A DNA stretch of 64,000 nucleotides from Allomyces macrogynus ATCC 38327 (GCA_000151295.1 GG745331.1:1783710-1847709); one strand, 5' to 3'; shown: positions 38,969-50,596, counted from the stretch's first letter. The notes: a model not told the origin generated them from the letters alone. Numbers and translations: made by a program.

Positions 38969-39920
38969 TGCACGTGTGGTCGTCTGGAGCCGATTCCTTG
39001 CTCAGCATGGTTGCTGCACGTAAAATTGGGCGTCGGCTGAGGGGTTGTTGGTTTACGGCGGGATACTGCTGGCAGCGAGCACAGACGAGGAAGAGTGCTG
39101 GTGCACGAGGTTGCGAATCGAGCGCGTCAACTGCTAAGACGCTTGTCGTCGGCCTTGAAAAAAAACCGGCAATTGCACGTGCAGGAGCTCGGATGTAGTA
39201 GTTGGGTTCGCTCGAAGGATCGCTGAGACGGTGACAGTGTTGATGCTGTGAGGATGGAAGAAGAGCGCTGGTGCGTGTTGGTGCTGACTCAAGTGCTGGA
39301 TCGCATGCGAGATGCAAGCTGCAAAGAGTCAACCAAGTGCAATCCTATTTTCGCGCCTAATTTCTAACATTTCGGCAGCTTGTTTTCCTCAACGTGCGTG
39401 CGATGTGGTAACAATCAGCGGAGCCCAGCCGCGGCTTGACCATGTGCGACGTGCTGCTGGGTCAGAATCGAGTGTGGTCACTGGTCGGCCAAGTTCGTTG
39501 GATCACAAAACACCACTCCTTGCTCTTCCTGCAACTTCTTGTCATCGTGCCCCCGCGACTTCTGAAAGTCTGTCGTCGCTGCCATTGCTTTGTCGTCTTT
39601 GGAGCCACCGCCAATATTGGACCAAAGATCCTTGCGCGGACTTGTGACGAGCATGTCAAATCCAGGTCTGAAGTAGCCTTCAATTGTCCCGTCTCATTCT
39701 GCTGGACCTGACCGAGCGAAATCAGGGACATGAATGTGAACAACCTGGCGGAATCAACCCGGTCGGATGCGCACATCCCGCTCGTTTGGCAACGAAGGAA
39801 ATCAACTGGATATCAAATTGCCAATCCTCATGAAACAAGCTTTCAAAACCGGCTGCTGCAAAATTGTCTGCAAATGCATCATCCCAAACTATCAGCGCCA
39901 CCACGCACTCACCTCTTGCT
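38969..39920. other. Gene-poor stretch with one ORF fragment
   Basis: No complete gene recognised. It holds the short ORF at 39478-39654, described separately. Confidence 0.45.
39478..39654 (-). CDS. Short ORF, possible last exon of an unknown gene
   Basis: 58 residues from ATG 39654 to TGA. The reading is protein-like (MLVTSPRKDLWSNIGGGSKD, then a Lys/Glu/Gln-rich helix, end NLADQ) and stays open some codons upstream (GYFRPGFD). A TGA lies just before, so an upstream splice would be needed. Family not recognised. Confidence 0.22.
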   Translation of the reverse strand: MLVTSPRKDLWSNIGGGSKDDKAMAATTDFQKSRGHDDKKLQEEQGVVFCDPTNLADQ

Positions 39921-41325
39921 TTACGTCTTCTTGCACAGAATGTACTTATCACTGCCCGCGTTATCGGGCGATGTGACGGCCTGGCCCGGTGCCACTGCCT
40001 TGGTCACGAGCACTGACGGCCTGTTCCCGCCGACCCAGACCTGCTTGTTCACGCCCACGACCGAGACGGCGAGCGCCGTCGCCTTCATCACTTCCGCGGG
40101 CTTGGACGCATCCAGAACCGCGGGCGTGGCACCGTCACCCAGCGCCTGCTTGCACATGGCCGCCGCATGCTTGATGTGCGTCGCCGGGCCGATAACCGCA
40201 AGGTTGCCATCCTTGCGCGCGATCTGCGGCGTCGGCGGAGCCGCAACCGCAGCCGTCGTCGACGAGTTCGTGGCCGCCGCGGCCTTGAGCGTTGCCGCCT
40301 GCTGGCAGAGCGGGTAGGCCGGCGCGTTCAGGAGCGTGATACCCGCGTTGGTGATCGTGTCGGACGTGGCGCGCACGTTCAGCTGCAGGGCGACGCCACC
40401 GTAGTCGTTGCCATCCCACGAATTGACCACGACGGCATCAAGTGGGTTCGGGTTCACGGCGGTGCTCGCGCGCACGGCGTTGACGACGTCGGCCCAGTTG
40501 GCCTGCGTCACGTCGGCCAGGGTCAGGCCCGCCGCCTGGCACGCGGCAATGGCCGCGTCCTTTGAGTTCACCTTGCCAGCGCCCGTCACGACCTTGAACT
40601 TGGACCCGAGCGTCGGGTCAACGTACTATTTGACGGTGGGGAGCGAGATGATCGTGAGTATGTGCGCAAAGTTAACACACGACCACTAACCCCACAAAAC
40701 GCGATGTAATACGTACGACACCCTTTCCGACCTTGAAAAAGCCCGCCCCGCCGCCATAGGGCGACGCCGTAGCCGTAATCATAAAGGCTGAAGTCCCAGG
40801 CGCCAGCGGGTAGGCGCGGTGCGAAAAGTCGGACACGGTCAAGGCGCTGTCCGGGTCGTAGCCGACGCTCAGGTCGCACCTCACGGACGTGGGCTCCGAC
40901 GTGAGGCCTACAACAGCATCAAAGCGTCAGAAAACTGCATTTGCGTCGGTCCGCAACACTCAATACTGCGGGAGGCACGCCACCACGCACCCTTGTCCTG
41001 TCCGTTGATGTTCACAGTGAAGCGGTCGCCCGAGCAGTACTACAGTGACGCGTTCCCGTCCATCATTCGTGAGCTCTCCTCGTAACAAGCACAACGCGTC
41101 ACAGAAAATACGCACAGCGTCGGTCACAAGCAAGTACCCGGCCTCATCGAGCGGCACTGTCGTGGCGTACGTGGGCGTCGACGTCCCAGCCGACCCGAAC
41201 CCGAAGTCGACCCACTGCTCCAGGGGCACTTGCACGATGTTGTCGTCGGCGCGCACCGAACCGGCCGTGATGGCGAGCAGGGCCAGCGCGAGCAAAAGCG
41301 CGAATGGGCGGGGCGCCGGGGACAT
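39921..41325 (-). CDS. Secreted protein with two lectin-like tandem modules
   Basis: Model: complement(39921..40625, 40717..40907, 40991..41039, 41116..41325), 384 residues, exons in frame. Start ATG 41325. A clean signal peptide (FALLLALALLAITAGSVRA) is followed by a beta-rich domain with DAYCSGDRFTVNINGQDKG, SDFSHRAYPLAPG and ASPYGGGAGFF. This is a pattern seen in many secreted fungal and bacterial proteins of unknown role. The C-terminal half has two copies of a module with an alternating helix and Cys: DAAIAACQAAGLTLADVTQA then VVVNSWDG, and HAAAMCKQALGDG then QVWVGGN. They recall C-type-lectin/Link-like folds, though without calcium-site motifs. Joined by a Thr/Ala-rich linker. Probably extracellular. 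A TATA-like TTATAAAA lies about 65 bp upstream. Confidence 0.7.
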
Positions 41326-42179
41326 GGTTGAAGTGCGCGCGAGAGTCCTCGAGGCAGCGTTGGACCAGCATCGGCAGAGAGCGGGAGATGGCCATTTTAT
41401 AACCACCCGCGACGGCCGTGTGCTGTTGAGCGGCTCAACATGCGGCGCCATCCCAGCGCGCACGCGTTTCGGAGCTGTCAGGGGAGCGCGACGTGCATGC
41501 GCAACGGAGCACCGGAAGCGGTTCTTCTGAATAACATCTAGATAATTTCGGGGCTGCGGCGGGCAGGTGGCACAGGAAGCGGACGGATGTGCGCATGTGG
41601 GGCGCGGTGGCTGGCAACTTTCCGGGCTGAGACGATGCTCCACGAACCTGGAAGGCACTCTTGATGCACCCTGGATGGTTTCTCTGCTCAGGTTGAACTT
41701 GGAGCTGCGGGGGGGGGGGGGGGGGGAGAGGGGGCATAGGGCAGCAAGGACCACCGTTCTGCGTAACGAAATGAATGGGCTTCATCCGCACTTCAGAGCG
41801 ACTGTTGTTACCAGCTGATGGTGTTGAAGGGCTACCGATCAGGCACACCGACCAGGCACAACGGGCGTCCGGGCACCGATGTTGTTTGTGAAGACGTCGC
41901 GGCAATAATCGTATCTGAGGACGATGAGACTTGGAATGGTTGGATGTGTGTCGAAAGCTTGAGACCGCGACCAGAGCGAAGTCGTGAGGCGCCCGATGGA
42001 AGGTTCCAATCAGGTTCCCAATCACTCCACCAACAGTAAGACTCTCAAGCGCAAAATACGAACATAATCCAGCTAAACAGCGTCAATTCGTTTGCAACAC
42101 CGTTTCCCTACTACGAACGCGCAAAAGCGGCAACGGATATCCAATATACAATCCCTCTCGTCTCCACCTTCCCACTTGC
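41326..42179. other. Intergenic region with an 18-G run
   Basis: No gene recognised between the secreted protein start and the P450 fusion stop. A homopolymer of 18 G lies at 41709-41726. The TATA-like TTTTATAA at 41396-41402 serves the secreted protein gene. Confidence 0.5.
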
Positions 42180-45100
42180 TTAGCCCCACACGTCCTCGAC
42201 ATACCGCCCAGCCTGCTGCAGCCCGGCCAAGTACCTCTCGCCGTCGTGGTCGGGCACGTGCGCCGCGACCATAGTCGCGAGCGTCTTGAACACGTCCTTT
42301 GCCATACCACGTGCCGACCCGCAAATGAACAGACGCGCCCCCTTTTCCAACAAGAGCGGCACGACCGTCTCGGCCGCTTGCTCAATCGCATGCTGCACGT
42401 ACTTGGCCTTGCTCTCTGGATCGCGCGAATACGCCACGTGCAGGCCCGTCAGTACGCCCTCGTCGACTGCCGCTGTGAGCTCAGCGTGGTACAGGTCGTC
42501 GTGCATCGGGTGGCGGCACCCGTAGAACAAGTGCGCGTCGCCACCCACCGCGCCGCGGGCACGGCGCGCAGCGACGAACCCAAGGAATGGCGCGAGCCCC
42601 GTGCCGGCACCGACCATGATCAGCGGCACGCTCGCGTCGTCGGGCAAGTGGAACGCGTCGCGGCACGGTTTCACGGCGCCGTACAGCACGTGTCCGACCT
42701 CGGCGCGCTGCAGGAACCGCGAGCACACGCCGTCGCTCACGACGCCCACGCACAGGTGCACCGTGTCCGGGTGCGACTCGTAGGCGGACGCGATCGAGTA
42801 TCGGCGCGGGATCGTGGCGGCGGTCGCAGCGAGGACTTCGGCGAGAGTCACGCTAGGAGCGGCGAGGATCGCGTCGAGCGTGCGCCGGTAAGTCGAAGCA
42901 AAGGCCTTGAGAGCCTCGCGGTCCTGCAGCCGCACACGTTCAGCCGCGTCGGTCTCGCCGAGCTTGGTGAGGACGAGTTCAGCGACAGCACGCGTCGGTG
43001 CACCCGTCAGGTCGGCGAAATAGGTCAGCGCGTCGCGCACGGTCGCGGACGTGCCAGCGGCCATGATCGCGCCCGCGGCCGTTTTGGCCGAGACCGAAGA
43101 CCCTGGGTGCGTCTTGAGCGAGAAGACGGCGTCGAGGTCGGCACCAACGTGCACAGCCACGGCGGCCGCGTCCTCGGGACTCTGCTCGGGCCACACTTCA
43201 AAGTGGTCGCCCTCGCGGTACCTGGTTGTCGCCGACTCATCGGTAGGCAACGCAATCTCAATGTGCCTCGTCGACTTGGCCGCGGCCGCATCCATCCCGG
43301 GGATGGCCACGGGCGTGAGCAGCTCGCGGTTGGCCACGAGCGTCATGGCCGTGTGCGCGGCCGTCGGGCGCAATGGGATCGCCGACTGCGAATCTACAAA
43401 CTCGACCTGCACAGACTCGGCCTGCTGCGCGGGCACGGGCGTGAACATCGGGTGCGGCGCGGCCGACTTCTCGTCGGCGCCTACGTTGAAGTGCGACTGG
43501 AGCGACACCCAAAACACGGCCTGGTAGGCTGCAAAGTCCCCCTCGATATCGCCATCGGCATCGCCAAACCCGAAATTCGCAATCCGTTCGGCACCAAGCG
43601 CATCGAGCCGTTCATCGACAAACTTGGGGAACTGCTGGAACGTGCGCCACTGCGAGTTGCCGCACCCAAAGACGGCGTACTGCAGACCCTTCAAGTCGTG
43701 CGCGCCCTTGAGCCACTGCGCCGCGTGCACGGCATTGTCCGGCGGCTGGCCGTTGTACGTTGACGTGATAAAGACGTGCACCCAGTCCTTTTTGATGTCG
43801 TGCTCGTGCGCGACCCACGCGTCGAGCGTGGCCATATCCGTCTTGATCCCGAACCGCTGCGCCGATTCGGCCAGCTGGTGGCAAAAGTCCTCGGCCGTGC
43901 CCATGTTCGAGCCGTACACGAGCTGAATCCCCGGAATCGGCAGCGGTGCCGTCGGCGCGACCAGTTCCGTCGTTGGGCGCGCGCCCATCGCTGTGGCTGG
44001 CCGGTTCTGCACGCGCGCAGCGAGCTCGTCCGGGTCCGGCAATTCCGTGCGCGCGTGGAAGAGCATGTGCAAGTCGAGCGGCTTGAGCGTGACGGCCACC
44101 GGATCAAACGTGCACGGTTCGGCGCGCGGATACTCAAACTCGTACTTGCGAATCAGCGTGGCGAGCGCGACCTTGGCCTCGAGCATTGCGAATGCCATGC
44201 CGAGACACGCGCGCTCGGCTGTCGAGAAGGGCAGCCACGCAAACCGGTGCCGCTTGGCCTCGTTCTCTTTGGAGAAATGGTCCGGGTTGAATGCCGTCGG
44301 GTTGGGGCCCCACAAGTCGCGCGAGTGGTGCAGGCCGTTGATGTTGACCATGACGCCGTTGCCGGCCTCGACGAGGGTGCCGCCCGGCAGAACAGTCGAG
44401 GTCACGCACGACTTGCCAAGGGCCGGCACGGGCGGGCGCACGCGGAGCGTCTCCTTGAGCACTTGCGTGATATAAGTCAGCTGCGAGATTTGCTGCGGCG
44501 TGATCTCGGCGGTCGGGTCGGCGCCGCACACACGGACGGCCTCTTCCAGGACACGCTCGCGGACCGTCGGGTACTGCGTCAGAAAGTAGAGGCACCACGA
44601 GAGCAGCGTCGAGGTAGTTTCGTGACCAGCAATCAGGAACGTGATCACTTGGTCGCGGATATTCTCGTCGTCGAGCGATTCGCCGTTTTCGTCCTTGGAC
44701 GTGAGCATGAAGTTGAGCATGTCGCGCTTGGTCGCATCCGGGTTGGCGCGGCGGTGCGTGATCACTTCCTCGACCGTTTGCCGCATCAATGCGAGTGACG
44801 CATCAAATTTGCGGTTCGTGCGCGACGGAACCCACTTGTAGAGCCGTGTGTGCGACGAGCGGACTTTGGCCTCGGCCAAACAGTAGTTCATGGCGTCGAT
44901 CTGCAGAAGGAGAGTAGCAAGATTGTCAGTTTCATTCGCGCGCATCCGACAGAAGCGGGCCAAACAGAAACACGTACGAATGGGTGCATCGGCGCGTCTG
45001 GCGCGTCGAGCAAGTGGAAATCAAACGCGAACCCGCACATGCCAATCGTCTGGAACGTGAACCGCGTCATCCACTCAGTGACCATGACCGGCTCGCCCAA

Positions 45101-45952
45101 CTGCTGGTCGATCGCGGCCGTCAACTGCTGCGTGACATGGTTCATTTCCGGCACGTATTGCTTGAGCGGCGCGGTCCCGAACCCGGGAATCAATAGCTTG
45201 TGTGCCTTGGCCCACAGCGGATCGCTCGTGTCCGACGTGAACAGGCCGCGGCCACCGACCGGCTGGATCTCGCCCAAGAGCCCGGCAATCTTCTTGGTGA
45301 AAAACGGCGACTCGTACATGACCTGCTCGACGACGTCGGCGTCGGACGTGACGACGATCCGGCGCCCGAAAATCGTGAGCGCGAACGTGGGCCCCAGCTC
45401 GGCCGTGAGCTTGCGGATGGGCGTGATGAACTCAGGCGCGAGCAAGTGCGCGTGGCCAAAGACGGGGATTGCCGGCGGGCTCTGCAGCGGGCGAGTCGTG
45501 GGCTCGCCGTCGACGAGCACGAGCGACTTGAACCGCGCGAGCGAGACCTTGTCGAGCGAAAGCACGGCGCGGCCCTCGTCGGTCGCGAGGTACCACTTGG
45601 CTACGGCGGCGGTGATGAAGGGGATCGGGTCAGTTTCCGGCGCGTCTCGCGGCTCGAGGCAGGACCATCGGCTGGGTCGGGCCCCAACCACACCCAACCC
45701 GCAGGTCGCGAAACGCGAAAGTGTACCATCGTCGTCGAGCCCAAACTTGACGTGCACTTGCGCGCGGATCTCGGCGGGTTTTGTCAAGTGCTTGGCGTAG
45801 TGGATCATGACCGACTGGTTGTTGCGCTGCGGCGACGTGACAAGGAGCACGCCCACGGCGGCCGCTTGGTCTGCAGCGGGGCACGGCAGGTCGACTTCGG
45901 CTGCCGCAACGCCGTCGTGCGGCACCGGGCACTGCGCAACGGTGGGTGCCAT
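42180..45952 (-). CDS. Self-sufficient cytochrome P450-NADPH reductase fusion, CYP505/CYP102-like
   Basis: Model: complement(42180..44900, 44978..45952), 1231 residues, in frame. Start ATG 45952. Residues about 1-155 are an unusual extension (PCPAADQAAAVGVLLVTSP, then a block of beta-like strands). The P450 follows from PPAIPVFGHAHLL: I-helix FLIAGHETTS, ExxR in KETLRV, NPDHF, heme loop PFSTAERACLG with the Cys ligand. Then flavodoxin (YGSNMGTAEDFCHQL, STYNGQPPDNA), FAD site RRYSIAS, NADPH site VGAGTGLAPFLGF and aromatic-Gly C-terminus DVWG. Such fusions hydroxylate fatty acids near the omega end using NADPH without a separate reductase. No membrane anchor. Usual length is about 1050, so the extension accounts for the excess. 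A partial relic lies at 7764-8370. Confidence 0.94.
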
Positions 45953-46170
45953 GGTGGTGGTGGTGGATAGGGTCGTGCAAGGAAGCGGAAAGAAGAAAGT
46001 CTTGGCGGATCACGGTCGATGGCGACAGCGAGGGAAGAGGGCGGTAGGTCGGTCGCGTCAGTCGCGAACGAGGAGGATGAGCAGGGTAAAGTCGCTCGCC
46101 AACGAGTGAGAGGAAGCACGGCAGCGGACTTGGAGTATGGATAGAGAGCGCGACAGGTGCGGGTGGTCGT

Positions 46171-46182
46171 CCCTTTTATACG
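46171..46182 (-). promoter_or_regulatory. TATA-like box upstream of the P450 fusion
   Basis: CGTATAAAAGGG on the minus strand, about 220 bp upstream of ATG 45952. Confidence 0.4.
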
Positions 46183-47340
46183 ACCGTCACGACAGGCTGT
46201 AATGAATGACCAAGCACGTCACGACCAAGGAGGCAACAAGACGCGTCGCGTGCGGGCAGGCCGGCAGGAAGAGGTGGGAGACCGGGCGGGTCGGGAGACA
46301 CGGCCAAGCGATCGTAATTACGCTGATGATCCAATCGCAAGCTGTGGTGGTTCCGCTGCCGCCGGGTCGTGCTGCCGCTCCTCGACGGCCACGGCGAATC
46401 CACCGCCCCCGCACTCCCGCTCCCGTTCAAAAACGCGCCGCACTCCGTGGTGCGCCGACAAGGCCGGGTTGCTACCGTCGTCGAGCACGTCAACGGCGAG
46501 GGAACGCCCCGTATCAAACAAGGCGCGCAACACGACCATCCCAACATCGCTTGGAGAGCGCGTCGCGGATACAAGCAGCTGTTCCCCCGCACGCATGACG
46601 TACGGCGATAGGCAAATGGACAGCGAACAATGCCTTGGAACGTGGCGCTGCGCCGGCGGGATGGTCGCGCGAGTTTGTGGGGCGCCACGGCGGCGGCGCG
46701 GCCATGACATGAACCGACCACCACCTCGCTGGTCCACCTGCGGGGAGTGCTAGTTTGCGCCGTCGCGCGGGCCGGGCCAGGTGTCGATCCCGCCGACATT
46801 GGCGTGCGCCGCGACAGCGGGAGACGCGCCGTCATGTTGGTGATGGTGGCTTTGACATCACCAAACGAAATGCAGAGAGGAGGCATGGGACGCTTAGATC
46901 GCAAGTCGGTGGAAGCAGCGATGCTTCGAGTAAAATACGGCATAATGTGCACGATCACGGAATAATACACGCGTTTAACTCGGGCAAGCCGCATCGCGAC
47001 CCCGTGACCTTTTTCCCAAACGCGTTTGCCAAACGCGTTTGCTCTTCCTTTCAGCTTGGCGCCTGTCGGTTCGGCAGCCGGCACCGCGCCCTTCACGCCC
47101 GCCAAAAAGGCAAAACGCGCGATTGACATTGGCCATGCAAAGAGCCACAGGGTCCCACCCAGAGGACCCAGCGGCGTGCCGACACGCTCGCCAAGTCACA
47201 CGGCGCCCATGCAAAATCCATGAACCAAGTCGTGCAGGACCACCCCTTGTGACCGCGCCGTTGGGGGAACATGGGCGGGGACGCGTACGACGCGTTCTTG
47301 TCGCTTCTCTGCCGCAGCCGGACGGTGTTCTCGCCGACTC

Positions 47341-47348
47341 GTATAAAA
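47341..47348 (+). promoter_or_regulatory. TATA-like box upstream of the B12D-like gene
   Basis: GTATAAAA about 120 bp upstream of ATG 47462. Confidence 0.4.
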
Positions 47349-47461
47349 GCTGCGCAGTATCCTGGGCCGCCAACGCGTTCTCTCCATTGGCAGCACGCGC
47401 GACCGACCACTTCAGCACCCACCACCAACCGACCAACCAACCAATCAACGAACCAGCAACC

Positions 47462-47879
47462 ATGGCCCTCCTCGCCTCGCTCAACCGCGGCCGCCCCGCT
47501 GCCCGGTATGCATCGACATCAGCATCTGGATCCACGCCGCGAACGATTCTCAACCAATGTCATCGTACACTATGAGCTGATCTCGATGGCCGCGTACACT
47601 CTTTCCAGCCGCTCGCTCGGCGCCTTCTTCCAGCGCACGCCCGAGCTCCTCCCGCTGGCCGCGGCCGTATCGTTCGGGTGTATTTGTACGTGACAATTCG
47701 CCATCAATGACGTTCACGCGTCGCTATTCCCCTCGAGCTGACCATTGCAACGTTTGCGATTTGTAGACGGCATCTACAAGATGGTCGACAAGACGACGAC
47801 CGATCCGCACCTGCGCAAGCGCGGCGTCGAGGGTCTGCCGGACCCGAACGCATGGAAGGCACGCGTGCGCGTCGAGTGA
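47462..47879 (+). CDS. B12D/MLRQ-family small mitochondrial protein (NDUFA4-like)
   Basis: Model: 47462..47505, 47609..47685, 47767..47879; 77 residues. Exons too short to see without splicing; donors GTATGC and GTACGT, acceptors CAG and TAG. The N-terminus is Arg-rich and import-like (MALLASLNRGRPAARRS). The core is PELLPLAAAVSFGCIYGIYK, one membrane helix beginning with the E-x-x-PL motif of PF06522, then DPHLRKRGVEGLPDPNAW where the family has NPDV followed by basic residues. Members are inner-membrane accessory subunits of complex I or IV. Length and layout fit; the small size leaves some doubt. Confidence 0.65.
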
Positions 47880-48355
47880 AAAAGTCGTGGACGATGCGTC
47901 GCACTGCTTGGTCGTCGAGTTCTCGTGGAATACCTCACCGCCGTGCCGCGCGTGTCGGCGCGCTGGGTCGTGGCCGTTGCGTCGTGGACCAAAGTCGTTA
48001 TGTAAATACGGTTGATATCGAACAATGCTTTCTCTCTTATTTACGTCCGCGAGGTCGACCGTTCGACATGGCGGCTCGCCGGTCAAAGCAAGTCAGTTCT
48101 GCTTGCGGGACACGGTTGGCGCTGCAGCCGTCGTCGTGCAACTGGCGCGATGGGTCCTGGCTGGAACGATGGGCCAAGAAATCCGAGGCCGATCCATTTA
48201 AAGTCCAGTTCTCGATATCGTCGTCTCGGCGCTCTTGCGAGGTCAATGCCTCAGCAACGTCAGGTCAGCAACGGCAGGTCTTAAATTCAAACTATGGGCT
48301 ACTCTACCCCGCTTCCCCCAGCGCGCGCGACCCTCTCTTCCTCCACACGATCTTA
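47880..48355. other. Convergent intergenic region
   Basis: Between the B12D-like stop and the SelO stop. No feature supported. Confidence 0.5.
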
Positions 48356-50596
48356 TCAACTGCTGCACGAACACACAAGCCCAACCCCCCAGGCGGGGGG
48401 CTCCCTCGCCCATTCGTCCCACCACCCATCGGGCCCAAGCTTCTCCGCGCCCCTCGGCACATCCGCAAACGGATCCGTCATGATCGCCAACGCCTTGGCG
48501 ATGGCCTCGCTCTCCCCCTTTTCCGCGGCCTCGATCGTCGCCTGCGCAATCCACTGCCGCAAGACAAACTTGGGGTTCGCCTTCTTCATCCTCTCCACCC
48601 TCTCCTCGGCAGTCCCCGGCTCACGTGCGATCCGGGCCACGTAAGTCGCGCGCCACGCTTGCCATTGCGGGACGAGATCGTCCGCGTGCGTGTCGCGCGT
48701 CGCCCCGTCGAGTAAGTCGGCAGCGGGGGTGCCCGGTTTGGGCAGGCCGCAGGCGAGCGGGTCCTTGGGGGTGAAGAAATGCGCGAGCGGGTCGGTGTCA
48801 GTGGTGGGGTCGCTGGTGGAGAGGGTGCGGAAGAAGACGGTGTAGTCGGCCTTGGCGGCTTCGAGGAGCGCGAGGAGCGGCTGTATCAAGGTCGCGTGGT
48901 CGTCGGGCTCGGCTATCATGAGACCGAGTTTCTGTCGGGCGAGTGAGACAGGGTGGATTAGTGACTGCATCGGATCGACGCGCCAGTGAGAGATCAATAC
49001 CTTGCGCATCCCTTCTTGGAAATGCGTGTCGTACAAGTCCTCGTACGGCGTCACCGCATCCACGACCGCCTGCTTCCCCTGCTCAATAAACTTGGCGCGC
49101 TCCTCGTCCGACTCGACCGCCGCCAAAGCCGCAATCTCCTCCAACGTCTGGCCCGCAACCTGCCGCCCCACCAACTCCACGAGTGCGTTCGCCAATTTCG
49201 CCAAATTCCACAGACCCACCGCGCGCTGATTGCGCAACGAGTACCGCCCCGTATGATCGCTGTGGTTCACCGGATGATCCGGATCATACGCGTCCAAGAA
49301 CCCGTAGGGGCCAAAATCAATCGTCAGGCCGAGCAGCGACATGTTATCCGTGTTGAGCACGCCGTGCTCCCACGCGACCAAGTCCCAGAGCGCGACCACT
49401 TTGGCCGTCCGATCCGCCACGTCCGCCAACATCCCCGCGACTTGGCCCTGCGCGGCCGGGAAGTGCTGGTCGAGCGCGAATTTCGCGACCTGCGCCATGT
49501 GCACGATGTCCCCGCGCATCGCAAATACTTCAAACGACCCGAACCGCAACCACGACGGCGCGGCGCGCGCGACCACGGCACCCGGCTCGATTTTCTCGCG
49601 GACGACCGGCTGGCCCGTGGCGATCAGCGACACCGCGCGCGAAGTTGGTATCCCCAAGGCCGCGAAATGCTCCGAGCACAAGAACTCGCGAATCGACGAC
49701 CGCAGGACAGCGAACCCGTCACCGAACCGCGAATAGGGCGTGTTGCCTGCGCCCTTGAGCTGCAGTTCCCATGTTTGTCCAGCAGCGTTGCGGTACTCGC
49801 CGAGGGATATGGCGCGGCCGTCGCCGAGCTGGCCCGCAAACGACCCGAATTGGAATCCGGCGTAGCAGTGCGCCCACGGTTGCGCGCCGGGCGGGACCGC
49901 GAACCCGGACAGGTACGCGACGAGCCGGTCGCGGTCGGCGTCGGTCCAGGACGCGAGGTGCGCGTCGGTGTCGTCCGCGGGGAGGTCGAATAGGCGCAAG
50001 GCCGAGGGTGCGACGCAGACTATGGTAGGTCTGGGATTAGACGGGCGCATCACCAACTTCAAACGCGTTCGGACGTACGTACTGAGTTTCGGGTCGGGTG
50101 GAACTTCGGGCACGACAAAACTGTATGCCGCGTTCTTGACTTGCCGCGGCGTGCGCATCGCCGCCTCGGGCGTCGTCTCGACCGACGGGGTCAACGCGTC
50201 GCGCGGCAGACGCGAAATGTACTCGAACGCGTTGATTTTCCAGTCGCGCATCGTCGGCGAGAGCGCGTCGTCGGGCGGCACGACAAACGTGGTCTCGGGC
50301 ACTTGCACCGAGTCGGGATCGAACGCGTCCATGCTGGTAACACTGGTCGTGATCGAGCGGGCAAACGCGGCGGCAGGAAGGTATTTATGGGGCGGCAGGG
50401 CACGGAACCGGCGCCAGGTCGCGGTCGAGAGGGGCCGGCAGAGGCGAGAGGGGGACGAGGACGAGGACACGTTGAGTGCGGAGCACGGCGCCAAGAGTCT
50501 TGCGGCCCGGGTCGCGGAGGAGAGGGGAAGATGCCGAACGAGGAGAGCCGAGCGGTTGGCGGCGGCGGAGCGGGCGAGCGCGGCGTACGGAAGCAT
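48356..50596 (-). CDS. Mitochondrial SelO/Fmp40 protein AMPylase
   Basis: Single exon, 746 residues from ATG 50596. The N-terminus (MLPYAALARSAAANRSALLV and onward, Arg/Ser/Leu-rich) is a good mitochondrial presequence, which decided the start; an ATG at 50806 in the same frame is possible. SelO (YdiU, PF02696) landmarks: HCYAGFQFGSFAGQLGDGRA, GEYRNAAGQTWELQLKGAG, TPYSRFGDG, LRSSIREFL, REKIEPGAVVARAAPSW, NTDNMSLLGLTIDFGPYGFLD and NQRAVGLWNL. The family has an inverted pseudokinase ATP site and transfers AMP to proteins in mitochondrial redox control. The C-terminus ends CSCSS, so Cys replaces the selenocysteine of animal SelO, as in yeast and bacteria. No frame breaks. Confidence 0.95.
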   Translation of the reverse strand: MLPYAALARSAAANRSALLVRHLPLSSATRAARLLAPCSALNVSSSSSPSRLCRPLSTATWRRFRALPPHKYLPAAAFARSITTSVTSMDAFDPDSVQVPETTFVVPPDDALSPTMRDWKINAFEYISRLPRDALTPSVETTPEAAMRTPRQVKNAAYSFVVPEVPPDPKLSTYVRTRLKLVMRPSNPRPTIVCVAPSALRLFDLPADDTDAHLASWTDADRDRLVAYLSGFAVPPGAQPWAHCYAGFQFGSFAGQLGDGRAISLGEYRNAAGQTWELQLKGAGNTPYSRFGDGFAVLRSSIREFLCSEHFAALGIPTSRAVSLIATGQPVVREKIEPGAVVARAAPSWLRFGSFEVFAMRGDIVHMAQVAKFALDQHFPAAQGQVAGMLADVADRTAKVVALWDLVAWEHGVLNTDNMSLLGLTIDFGPYGFLDAYDPDHPVNHSDHTGRYSLRNQRAVGLWNLAKLANALVELVGRQVAGQTLEEIAALAAVESDEERAKFIEQGKQAVVDAVTPYEDLYDTHFQEGMRKVLISHWRVDPMQSLIHPVSLARQKLGLMIAEPDDHATLIQPLLALLEAAKADYTVFFRTLSTSDPTTDTDPLAHFFTPKDPLACGLPKPGTPAADLLDGATRDTHADDLVPQWQAWRATYVARIAREPGTAEERVERMKKANPKFVLRQWIAQATIEAAEKGESEAIAKALAIMTDPFADVPRGAEKLGPDGWWDEWAREPPAWGVGLVCSCSS

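Larger units (their letters stand above)
45953..47461. other. Divergent intergenic region
   Basis: Between the P450 fusion (minus) and the B12D-like gene (plus). A 317-codon minus-strand frame at 46176-47129 has arbitrary composition and is not called. Confidence 0.5.

Noticed and set aside
46176..47129. 317-codon open frame on the minus strand upstream of the P450 fusion
   Set aside because: Arbitrary composition, no motif, and it overlaps the promoter regions of two genes; long shadow frames are expected at this GC content.
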